From the NCBI GenBank assembly GCA_973895155.1, contig OZ316896.1, forward strand, positions 3,038,001-3,102,000: 64,000 bases of DNA, in the 5' to 3' direction. Made by a program: the position numbers and the translations under genes. This document shows positions 33,064 through 43,744 of the stretch, piece after piece; the stretch's first letter is position 1; each line of letters starts with the position of its first letter. The stretch comes from Marsupella aquatica (Eukaryota > Marchantiophyta). The notes under the pieces are model-generated. The model was given only the letters and a program-made list of their open reading frames with translations, was not told the DNA's origin and made no database searches.

Positions 33064-33232
33064 AATTCCTATGTTCCTACGTTCCACGATTCCTACATTC
33101 CTACGTCCAACTCTTTGGAATGTAGGAACGTCCAACTCTTAACTTAGGAACGTAGGAACGTCCAACTCTTAGGAACGTAGGAACTCTTAGGATCGTAGGA
33201 ATCCTACATTCCTTTGTCCAACTCTTAGGAAC
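33064..33232. repeat. Palindromic short-motif cluster
   Basis: GGAACGTAGGAAC, TCCTACGTTCC-type and TCCAACTCTT(A) phrases recur in both orientations about a dozen times, giving a nested set of direct and inverted repeats able to fold on themselves. Confidence 0.8.
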
Positions 33233-35725
33233 CATTAACGTGGGGTTAATAGTGAACCTCTGGAGACAAAAATGTGACCCATAAATTACGGGTTTTGTAC
33301 TGTTTGTAGCCCGTTTCAGTTAGTTTAGTAATTGGTTGTAAGTTCTTGCTTATGCCCAATCTAGTCTGAACATTCTAAGCAAAGGTGAGGCGCATATTTC
33401 AGTTCATTTTAAAAGACATTTAATATCCTGGACATCATTTTCTCTGATCAAATGCCTACAACCCTATGAACATTTGCATCTCAAGCACATTTTTTTGTGT
33501 GTTGATGCAATAATAACAAAATCCTTGAAATTTGAATAAGTGTACTTCACACATTGAAAGTACCATTTAAACATTTATAAGTTCTCAATGTATCCATTAC
33601 TTATTTGCAAAAGAAAATCAGCAATCTCCCTTCCTAGTCATTTATGTCCATTAAATAATCTCTCTCCATAAAAAGAAATTCAACTCTCCCCTCATTTCCT
33701 TTTGACCGTTCCATTGTGTTAGAATTTTCTTGTCCCTGTTCTCTCTCTAAGTAAGGTCATCTTGAGACCTAAATATGGTACAGATAATCAGTGACTGTAC
33801 CAATAGTCTATGTATCTGACGATTATAGAGCTTGGGCCAATTGTCTTCCTCCAGACACAACATCATGCATGGCATTCTGTTTGAGTTGGCCATTGTGTTC
33901 AGTTTTGACTCTTAACTGTCATACATTTATCACAAAAGGTACCAAATTGATAAATCGCCAATATTCAAACAAAGCAACATTAAAATCAACGCCCATTTTC
34001 AAGCAAACACCCCATTCACAATGTATTTCACAATACCCTGTAATACAGTTAGACAGGTATTTGGAGACTAGAGCACTTAAGATATATTTCCAAACCGACT
34101 TTGAATAAACCCAGAGACTGCAGCACAAATATATTTCCAATGACCCATCTTTCTTATTAAATTTAAGAACCCCTAAAGGGAGATAGGAGATTGGGGTCCA
34201 CAAACTAACTTGGACTTATATTTAATCTACCACATAGTGTCCGCTCTCCTCTAAGAAAATAAAGAAAAATAAGCATAATCTAAATAAAACCCTAAAGTAC
34301 CATTAACCCTAAAAGTAGTAAAACAAGCCCATTAAAGCATGAGAAACAAATAAATTTGATGCTTGTTTCCATTTCTTTATGTCTCATTGAGATGTACTTT
34401 TTTCTTCCACAATAACCAATTATGATAGAGCTGACCTAAATTAGATAATTTATATATTATGTATATACAATACATATTATTTCACAATACATTTTATACC
34501 TCTTCCTAATTATTACGTGGACCCCCATGTTCATCCAAGGAATGTGTACGTGTGCAATGAAGTGAAATCAATTTTTAGCAAGACGATAACTAATGATTTT
34601 AAGTCTCTTGGCAGTCTTGGTTGTCTGATATGATCTCTTTGGTTTATCAGATGGAAGGTTGAATGTGGACGAATTGAGCTTTTGTACGTTTTTCGCTTAC
34701 ATATTGGAGAAATCGTGTTTCTACCATTCATGATTGATTGTTTGTGAGTTACGTTGAGCATTACCGTCACAAGACAGACTGGAGAACAACACTCAAATGT
34801 TGGCAAAAGAGCGCTTGTCGTTTTGGTGGGACGAACGCACAAAACAGACGAGCCTTCACATGAAGGTTTTGTAGTTTTTTTAATTTAAAAAAGCTATGGT
34901 CTGAGAGGGAGACGAGCGATTGTTTCTTTGACATAGAGGTTGCATTTGGCATCAACCTGTGTTTAGAGTGAGCTTTGGTTGAAGATTGGAGGGACGTGAA
35001 CAATTCAAACCGGGAAGCAAGCGTTGCAAACAAGCAATGGCAACATAATCAAAGAAATCAATTTGCAGCGGCTAAGTTTATGACAACGACAAGATTGTAA
35101 CATCTCTTAATCAAGAAAGGGTTTCCAATGAGCCTCAGATTGACAAACTTTGTAAGTTCCAAATGAGATTTGAATTTCTCTACCTTTCCAATGAGTGTGA
35201 CAATAAGAAATTTTGATCAATCATGAGTTCGTGAATTCTTTGCTTTCTAACATTGAGTCCAACATTGATCAATTTTACGTTAGACTTTGTCACGGTACTA
35301 AAGAGATCATGAGGTTTTCAATCTCTCTAGCTTTCTAATGTGTGACATTGGGAATATTTGTCAAGAATTAGAAAGATCATGAGTATTCGAATTTCTCTAG
35401 TTTTCCAATGAACCTAACATTATTTGATAGATTTGGTCAAGTACTAAGAAGATGATGAGTTTCTAATTTACTCTAGCTTTTCAATGAGTGTGACATTGAG
35501 AGATTTTATCAAGACACTACTGAAGAGGTCATGAATTTATCAATCTTGATCTTGAACTTTTCAATGAATCAAACATTGGGTAACAGATTTCATCAAGTAC
35601 TAAGGAGATTGATTATTTAGTTTGACAATGTGGAGCCAAAGGGTTTATAACTATGCACATTTTTATTGATTGGATTTTTCAAACTTGCAAAAAATTAAAA
35701 AAATACAAGCATTTTGATGTAAAAC

Positions 35726-37118
35726 AGTGGTGGACCTGCCACCCAGTGCCCTCACCAATCCCAACACCCACGCCTAAGTGTCTTTGGTGCTTGAATGCCT
35801 CCACGGAATATCTTGGGCAAGCAACCTGATGTCCCTTGCACCGTCTGCGGCCCCTCCCATACAAAGTCATACTTGCCCCTAAACGCCACTGCTACTCAAC
35901 GGTCATCACTGTCTGCACAAGCAACCAAGCGTCCTGGTAAGTAACCCTTCAGGATCTAGATCCCCCAAGTCTAGCATCCTAACTCAAGCTCAACAGACAT
36001 TGGTAAGTAGTTCAGCGATAGGTTCTCCCGGGCCATAAGCAGGAACCAGAACTGGCACCCACTGTTCGTCTAGAACAGCTCCTTCCTTGGGCGCAACCCG
36101 GGTTCCCCCTCGTACCTATCCATCACCAGCTGACCGCCTTGCCCCCAGGACATGCTCATGGCCCAAATAGCATAGCTTGTCCTAAAGTTTGTCCCAAGCT
36201 TGTCCCAACACGTCTTGGGCCCTGGGCCCTCACTCCGTGTAAAAGAAGTGGACCCCCTGCGATCGGGCCTTTTTCTTGTTTACCCCTTGTTATTTCCATT
36301 TTACTATTAAAAGTTCCCTTATTACTGGTAATAATTATAATTTTTAGTTCAAAATGAAGAAAAATTACCCTTTGAGCGTTTGCACGTCCTCCATGTATTA
36401 GTTAAGACTGAGGGCCCAGGGGTCTTGGGTGCATTGGAGTTATCGTCGTTTCCATTTGGCATTTTCCTTTAGTGTCGCGACCGTCGTGGCTCACGATTTC
36501 GGCTTGCCCTTAGCCCCCAGGGAGACACCACTCCCCTCATATATGCTTCTGGAGACCTGCCACCCCCGGACCAACTTTTGGCCCCCCACCTGGACCCCAA
36601 CCCGCATGTCTGGGCACGCCACCAACTGGCAATGCCCATAACTTTCTAGTTAGGTGTCCGCAAGCGAAGTGCCTTAGCCCGTTGTGATCGGGCCGACCCA
36701 GTGCTCATGCCTAGGCCCTTTGTCGCCCGGGACCCCCAATCGGCCAAACCCGGATTGGGCCATAACTCGTGCCCCAAACATTCGTTGCCCATGGAGTCAA
36801 CTCCATTGGCCTTGGGCCCAAGAGGAGCTCTCACTCAAGCCCTCAAAACTCAAAGTCCATCCGGGGGGTCCAAATAGTCGAACTTGAGCCCGGCCCTCTC
36901 CTCTTTGACCCGACCAGCCCTCAACTAGTCTAAGTACTTAGCATGTGTCACCAGCTTAGCGCCTTGCCTTTGCCAGTGCCACGCCCGGTTGCCCACAAGT
37001 CTCCCCAATCATGCTAAGTCCTCCCCGGATGGCCTATCTGGGCCTGGACCATAGGAAAGCTCGGCGTCGGAGTCAGCAACGTGGGAACTAAGTGTCAAGG
37101 TAAACGAGTTTAGCGACT
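35726..37118 (+). mobile_element. AGT...ACT element, full-length (1393 bp), AAAAC target duplication
   Basis: It begins AGTGGTGGACC and ends GTTTAGCGACT. The direct repeat AAAAC flanks it at 35721-35725 and 37119-37123. Copy A of the host element is uninterrupted at the matching place (near 20555). The internal sequence matches the element at 21310-22803, except that a small element (36220-36423) with an adjoining deletion replaces part of the middle. Confidence 0.85.
36220..36423. mobile_element. Small nested MITE-like insertion (204 bp)
   Basis: A 13-bp perfect terminal inverted repeat is present: CCCTGGGCCCTCA at 36220 and its reverse complement at 36409-36421. CTTGGG flanks both sides (36214-36219, 36424-36429). 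The interior is AT-rich and non-coding. This sequence is absent from the sister AGT...ACT copies. Confidence 0.65.
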
Positions 37119-37579
37119 AAAACACTAATATATCATTGACAAACATCAGGATGGTAACTTTATTTTACTAAATGACAACTCTTCCTTTGTATGCTTGTTT
37201 TGTTAACGTTTAATACTTACGGCATGACGCCCCAAAAATCATGTTGCTTTTGCCACAAACATGAATGTGCACTTTTGTAACTGGTCAACAATAAGATCTT
37301 TCCTATTTGTGGCTGGTTGTGTTGATGTGACATAACCTTGGGACAGGGAATTTGCAAGGAACCTCTCATGGGGGTCCCTAATAAGAGAAAAGTGTGATAT
37401 AGTCCACTAGACACAAAGAAAGTTGTAGCCCGAAAACATGGCCTAGGCTTTGGATTGGTCTTGTGCTCGAATGAGAACAAGTTTTCTGTCCAAACACTCA
37501 CCTTTTTGAAAGTATTCAAACCAAATACCCGCGGGCAATCGATGAATCGGATCAAAACATTACACCAACAGCTAAGTGG

Positions 37580-37848
37580 TCAGGGGCGGCAAAAAATCTC
37601 CAATCGATCATGTCTACTGCGACCGAGCATTTCCAAAGGGAAGAAAACGAAACCAGGAAATAATTCAAATCCACTACCCAACAGAGTAGAGAGAATGGCG
37701 TAGGAGTACGATTTGCTCTCAAGCCTACTGGTTTGTTTAAGTTTTTTAGGACCATTTTCTTGCACAACGTCCGAGGGTAGCTTCCCAACAAGCTCCAGAA
37801 GCATGACACACCAAATGTCTCAGGTGTTGTGGCGTTAGAATAGTCCAT
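37580..37848 (-). pseudogene. Possible receptor-kinase fragment (subdomain IX-like), frameshifted
   Basis: Two overlapping minus frames together read PETFGV, then VMLLELVGKLPSDVV after a one-base shift at about 37807. This resembles the FGVxLLELxTGKxP region of plant receptor-like kinases. No DFG, HRD or Gly-rich loop was found upstream, so it is at best a small relic and may be coincidence. Confidence 0.2.
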
Positions 37849-37849
37849 C

Positions 37850-39308
37850 TAGCGCTTGCCCAAATGTTGACTATTTCGCGTTCTATAGCTAGGTAGCGAT
37901 GATCGGATGTATCAGCCTACTGACAAAGAAAGCTTGATCTTTGTCGTTGTGGCTATGGTAGGTACGAGAAGGATTACTGTGTGACTCGTTTAAACCCTCA
38001 AGTACCTGTGACAGTATAGTATGATGCCTGCTACATCTTTATTCACTTGCATGCCTTCGATAAGTTCCTTGGTATGATACTTCTGGCCGGTCCGAATGTG
38101 GGTAACACTACACTGGGGCAACATTATATGAAGAAATGTAACTACTTCAAGTAGCGTTCTAGATCAAGGACTAGGAATGTTGACCTGGGTCAAACTGAAG
38201 AGACTCTGTTTTCAAATAGTTTTCTAGACAATTGAAACCGCACATATCAGGAAATCAGAATATGAATTAGTTTTTTAACCGATAGTTTAGAACAGCAGTC
38301 TCCACATCCTCGACAAATTTACGACACATGCCTTTCGTTTGAAGCATTCGTGAAAGCGTGCTGATCGAAGCGGATTGTTTTGACTCGATCATATAATTAT
38401 GTTCTGGGACCTTCACCTGAGTCAGATTGTCGAGAAACCTGTTGGAATTTGGGAAATGTGGCTGGCGCAAAGACAAGTTGAGTCAACCTGTACGAAATCT
38501 CATCTTCCGACACACGTGGACGGCGGGACCATCCAAGTCCGCGGGCAGACTTGGAAATGGTTAAAAATGGTGAACTGGGTCAAACTGCTCGATACTTTTC
38601 TTCTGGGCTTTGTACCACCTCCCTCGCACACGGGAAGACTCCAGGATGACGTCCTTTCCAGACCTGTTTCTAGACTTTTGACTCGGTCGATCTCAGTCTG
38701 ACGTCCTACCGTAACGGGAAATGCTGGAACTCAAGTCGATGTGGAGATTGAAGAAACAACAGGCCCATGAAGCAGCGAAGAACATAGGAACACGCTGTTA
38801 GCAATTCGGCGTTTGACGTCTATGCTCGATGGAAATGGCACTTGGAACGGGAGTCTCGAAACACTTAAAGTATGCCACAATCCAAATTCCCCACGGGAGC
38901 TTCGCGCGTCTTTTCTGACCCTGCAGGAAGCCTGAACTCAGTCTACGTCGCCGCAATTCCTGCCCGCGTTTCCAGCTCAAGCACGACCTGAAGAAACTAT
39001 GCACTTCCGTATACATACCCATGACCTTGCACATCGAGTCGCGATTAAGAATTGTAGTAAAACGCATCAAGTCAGCTGTACTGAGCATAATTTGTCAATG
39101 AGAGCGCAAAGCACTGGACTACATCTCAACAAGAGTAATAATTCCAGTGAACATACGGAAGTTCTCTCGATCGGAGGACAGAAAGACGATTTTGCTCGAG
39201 CGTATTGTGCTCAAGAACAAATCGGGAAGGGTTTCTCGGATTTGAACGTGGGAGGACATACAGTAGAATTTTCTCGAGAGTCGGCCAAGCTTGGCAGGAA
39301 GTGACAGG
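37850..39308. other. No confident gene; upstream flank of the His/Gly-rich gene
   Basis: Short ORFs only. The last few hundred bases must contain the promoter and 5' UTR of the gene at 39309. No clear TATA box could be assigned. Confidence 0.4.
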
Positions 39309-39869
39309 ATGGGGTGTTGCTTTGGCAAGCCATCGTCTGAGTACACTTACGAAGAGAATGGCAATAAAGAATCACAAGACACTCTTGATGAGAAGAGCAA
39401 GGACGAGAAAGCTGATGGGGGAGGTGATGGAGGAGGAGGGGATGATGGAGGAGGTGATGCAGGAGGTGGAGGGGAGGCACATCAAGGTGGTCATCATCAC
39501 TCAGGTGGCCATCATCATTCAGGTGGCCATCACTCAGCGGGTGGCCACCATTTTGGAGGTGGTCATCACCACGGCGGTGGCCATCAGGCAGTGGTTGGCC
39601 ATCATCTTGGAGGTGGCCATCATCACGGTGGTGGCCATCACAGTGCTGGTGGCCTTCCTGCAACAGATAGCCATCCTGTGGGCGGCCATCATGCAGGTGG
39701 TCACCATGGTGGAGGATTTGATGGTGGAGGATTCACTGGAGCTGGGGGATTCATTGGAGCTGGGGGAGATGCATTTGGCGGTGGGGGAGGATTTGGCGGT
39801 GGAGGATTTGGGGGTGGCGGCGGATTTGGGGGTGGGGACGGATTCAGTGGAGGTGGTGGCGGATTTTAA
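39309..39869 (+). CDS. His/Gly-rich protein with MGCC lipidation-type N-terminus, 186 residues
   Basis: An intronless frame runs from the ATG at 39309 to TAA at 39867-39869. A longer frame without an ATG begins at 39291. The protein starts MGCCFGKPSSEYTYEENGN. Gly2 followed by Cys3 and Cys4 matches the plant N-myristoylation plus palmitoylation pattern, predicting membrane anchoring (inference). Residues 20-36 are charged. Residues 37-56 are Gly/Asp-rich. Residues 57-134 are built of GGHH, GGHHHSGG and GGGHHHGG repeats with over 30 His, a plausible metal-binding array. Residues 135-186 are Gly/Phe repeats (GGGGFGGGG). There is no catalytic domain. Low-complexity composition makes homology uncertain, but start context, clean stop and the ordered architecture support a real gene. 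The opposite-strand ORF (39663-39211) is a shadow of the repeats. Confidence 0.75.
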   Translation: MGCCFGKPSSEYTYEENGNKESQDTLDEKSKDEKADGGGDGGGGDDGGGDAGGGGEAHQGGHHHSGGHHHSGGHHSAGGHHFGGGHHHGGGHQAVVGHHLGGGHHHGGGHHSAGGLPATDSHPVGGHHAGGHHGGGFDGGGFTGAGGFIGAGGDAFGGGGGFGGGGFGGGGGFGGGDGFSGGGGGF

Positions 39870-41965
39870 TACTCTGCATCCTTGTTATGAATGCTGATCA
39901 ATTGATCAGAGGGATGCAGCTCAGTTAGGAAGCAGATATGATTCAATTTGATAATTGATTGCAAGTCAAGAGTCCTAGAATGATAGAAACTTTTGCCAAG
40001 ACATGGTGCCATCTTCGATTGGCTGGATACATGTTGAGAACATCTCGTTCCATATTTTAATGAGGTCTATAATATCTTCCAATCTAGCGGAGCTCAGATG
40101 ATTGGCATATTCTCTGGTGACCACAACACTTCATAGGCTTTAAGAAAAGGTCTTCTTCATTGTTATCTAGAATTTAGGGGAGTTTCTGTATATATGTATA
40201 GTGTACAAAAACAGGGGAAATTAATGCAACACACCTACTACCTTGTCAAGATGCTATACTGATGGAGATCTTGCAAATTGACAATGGATTCGAATTCCAT
40301 TTGAACTGAGATCGATCGACAAATTTGCCTTGATAATATAGTCCCGGGAGACTTTGCCAAAGGGTTTTAGCAACCTATCTATACAGGCAGTCACTATGCT
40401 AGCTTGTATCTTATTAAGCTCAGGACGTTTAGCAGCTTGCTACTCTTTATAACTCTGCTATCTAACAACTAATTTCACTTCTTTTCTCATGGTTTGATTA
40501 CAAAACCAGGCAAGGAGCTGAGCCCCGAGAAGGGAAACTGAACAAGCAATTTAGAGACTACAGCGAGAGTAGCACTCTCCTAAAGACCTGCCAGTGCTCG
40601 GTTCCGGTAAGGTTCCCATCAGTGGATCCGTGATAAGGTAAGAACCATTACACTCTTGAAGGAATCTACTCACCACGTGTTGGGTTTCAACGACGAATAT
40701 TACAACCTCTAGCAACTACGTGTGGATTCCATTAATGGGATCACTGTAGTAGCCTGATGAGCACCACGCCGTCACTGAAACCAATACCTCGCACGCCTAT
40801 GACAAGTTGGGATAATGGAAGTCAGGGCACACTAATGCATACCTGGCCAGACGTGCAACAGGCTGAGATTATAAAGTTCAGGAACTATGCTCTCGATACT
40901 AGCTTGACGTTCGGTCTATACTGGGATCCAGACGAAGAGAAGAACCCAATTATTGACCCTACAGTACCGAAACTGACAATGATCCAGGGATCTACGACAT
41001 TAATTTGGTAAAGCATTGCATGGTAAGCAGTGAGTCGCTTGCGGGAATGAAATCTCTACAGAAACAATTCAGAATCTCTATAGTAGTTCCCTGCAGACAA
41101 AAGCAAGCGGCTAGCATTCACACCAAGTACATGTGAACTTCTGGAGATGAAACTAAGCTGGAGGGTAGCGTGGAAAAGACCACCTGAAGAGCTCGCTGAT
41201 TCGACGGTTTGAACCTTTCGTGTCAATGAAAAGCTTTCGATTCCAAAAAGATATGTCCGATTAGAGTCTTGACCTCAATCCTGGAAGACGGCTCACGAGT
41301 AAACCTTAAAGTGTCCAGATTGAAGGTCTCAGCTAGAGAGCTAGAGAACAAGCACGGTACAATGCCGGCAATTCAAGTCAATACGATGATCGCAGCCGTA
41401 CCTCCATTGCTTTCAAATGTGGGAGAACCAAATGGTCCAGACGACCTGTGTCACAGAAACCCGTCTTTACAAGCTAAGCTGTAATTCAAGCCATCGATCG
41501 ATGTGCCGCATGTGCAGATCGCAGAGACGAGTAACGAGACTCTCTGTACTACATTTGGAATGCACTGGCTCCGAAGTCAAGGGGTTTAGGAACACAAAAG
41601 TATAGAATACTGCGGAGAGGACAAAACGAAAGGTGCTCATGACAATCTAACTAAGTGGTTCAACTCGATTCTCAGTATTGGAGTAAGACAGATGTTACCT
41701 CTTGCTGCCTCAGTCCCCCCGCTCCACGATATGCCAAACGGACGGCAGTAAGTTCACCGTGACTAATTTACGAGGAGAGAGGAGATCTAATATATTTACA
41801 AGGAGAGAGGAACCGAGCATGTCTGCACGCTAATAACCCAATATCGATCCAGGATAAGTAGTTGTTTCGACCCGTCGATTCAACAGATCTGATACATCTT
41901 ATTCTCCGTCCTTGGCTTGCTTGCTCCCCTTGCGGAATTCACTTGGAACATGTACATGTCGACTG
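39870..41965. other. No confident gene
   Basis: The first 300 bp should hold the 3' UTR of the His/Gly-rich gene. ORFs at 40757-41011 and 41269-41484 have no recognisable domain. Confidence 0.4.
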
Positions 41966-42395
41966 TAAAGGATTTTCATAACTTGATAATTGGTTATTCC
42001 CATACCTCCTCCTTTTGGCTGCCAAAGTAGCCGACTAACTGAACAGCACAAAGCTGATTTGGCGACCAAAAGAGGTGACATGTGCATAGCCAGAGATCGA
42101 GTTATAAATACCTGAAGTTTCCTTCAGTGTGTACCTATGTTTGATCGGCCGGAGACTGCTGCGGTGCCTGAAGTCCCATGCTTGTCTGCTTCCCCTTTGT
42201 ACTGCACAGTACCTACATGTGTCAGGACTGCAGCAAATAAAATACTCATAATTAACTTGATCAATGGTTAGTCCGACCCTACTTCCTCCTTTTGTCTGCC
42301 AAAATGCAGACTCACTCCAGAGTAAAGGCTCATTTCGCAGCCAAAGGAGGTGACATGTGTATAGCCAAAGATCGAATTGTAAGTATCAGGATATG
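41966..42395. repeat. Duplicated segment with internal inverted repeat, period about 270 bp
   Basis: Copies at about 41978-42115 and 42246-42385 share the order AACTTGAT(A)A, GGTTA(T/G)TCC, CCTCCTTTTG(G/T)CTGCCAAA, GC(T)GA(T/C)T, (C/A)CAAA(A/G)GAGGTGACATGTG(C/T)ATAGCCA(G/A)AGATCGA. Within each copy, CCTCCTTTTGGCTGCC faces an imperfect reverse complement about 60 bases later. Confidence 0.75.
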
Positions 42396-43263
42396 TTAGC
42401 ACTCTCTGCCAGGAATCGGGTGTACGTGAACCAAGAGATAAATTGTCATACCACTTTGCAAGTCTGCCTCCATTCCTGGCGTAATGAGGACAGCTGCACC
42501 ATATCTATGCAAGGTTGCTATTCTCCTCTCACAAGACCACCACACACACAACACCCTCAGCATTTTGGAACCCCACGCTTTGCACATCTCGCTGCATGCG
42601 AATGCTGGTACGTTGTTGCCTCTCTGGAATATCAGTCTGTGTGACAATAATACAAATGGACAGTAGGACAATTGAAAAGATGCGACAATCCCGGCGGTTG
42701 AATCACGACAGTTCAACACACGATGAATCACGTCTCGTGCCACAGTCCAGCGAAAACCCTCTGGCCAAAGGGGTGTATTCCTCACATGCAAATATTAAAT
42801 CACAAAGTTAACATGTTGGGCAAACTGTCCGAGCAGGGTCTAGATGATGTACGAAGATCCAAAACAATGCCTGCATATATTATTAGTACGTAGGTCCGCA
42901 AAGTGTTGGCCTTTCGTTGTCGTGATTTTTGGATGGTAGGTTAGAGTAGAAATCAGTCAACAAATTCAGGGCATCTTTCGAAGCATGAGTTTCGTTGAAC
43001 TGCAGTTTCCTAGACAAAATCGTTCGTGAGACCGACATTGTGAGGATGCCTTCTAAGTTCTTGAATCAAAACTGCAAGGGCATTGGGCAGAATCACAAAG
43101 CCTACCTAGAACTTCAATGGCGACTGCCTTGAGACCGATTGACGATCGGAATGATGATCATTTTGGATATTCTGTAAATCTTGGTACCATTGTGGTCTCA
43201 TTGTCGACTCTGCCACAATATCGTTTATACTGACACTCTCATTCGCTCTCTCGACACAAGATT

Positions 43264-43744
43264 GAGGTACTCTGGCATGGATGATTCTGCCTACCGCAAT
43301 CAAGTCACACTCAAATCTCAATTAATTTATAGAGGCTTTCAGCACAATTCTACGTACATACTTGAATGAGCTAAGATGAATCGAGGACCTTAGTCGACTG
43401 ATGAAGCCCCCATGACAGGCCGAAAATGTGTGTTCCATTCGAACGTCTGCAGGATTGAATTACAGCTCAGAAGCATAGGCAAGAAGCAATGTGAAGAAAC
43501 GAGGTAATCTGGCATGGATGATTCTGTCTACCGCAATCGACCAAGTCACTAAACTCTCAATTAATCCATAGAGGCTTTCAGCACAAATCTTAATCAGGCA
43601 CTTACTTCAATGAGCTAACATGACTCGAGGACCTTAGTGGACGGATGGATTCGGCATGACAGGCCGAAAATATGTGTCCCATTCGCACGTCTGCAGGATT
43701 GAATTAAGCTCAGAAGCATGGGACTTGAAGCAATGTGAAGAAAC
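43264..43744. repeat. Tandem duplication, 237/244 bp
   Basis: Unit 1 (43264-43500) starts GAGGTACTCTGGCATGGATG and ends CAATGTGAAGAAAC. Unit 2 (43501-43744) starts GAGGTAATCTGGCATGGATG and has the same end. They differ by about ten percent including small indels. Confidence 0.9.

Larger units (their letters stand above)
30386..34515. other. AT-rich intergenic region without genes
   Basis: No supported gene in about 4.1 kb. It holds several repeats listed separately, a thrice-repeated AATAGATGCAGGG(C/A)C phrase (31378-31447), and at about 30855 a CCCTGGGCCCTCACTC motif that matches the end of the small element at 36220. Confidence 0.6.
34516..37377. mobile_element. GGACCCCC-ended element, copy B (about 1.46 kb net, with nested insertion)
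   Basis: Copy B is inverted relative to copy A (20293-23270). It begins CGTGGACCCCCATGTTCATCC and ends CATGGGGGTCCC. The body, including the minisatellite (about 35130-35615), is homologous throughout. It carries its own insertion of the AGT...ACT element at a different position from copy A. Flanks are AT-rich (TAATTATTA left, TAATAAG right), and no exact target duplication could be fixed. No transposase is recognisable. Confidence 0.75.

Noticed and set aside
39205-39897. Long overlapping ORFs in other frames over the His/Gly-rich gene (230 codons on plus, 150 on minus)
   Set aside because: They are frame-shifted readings of the same GGHH/GGGF repeats and lack the ordered MGCC...His...Gly layout.
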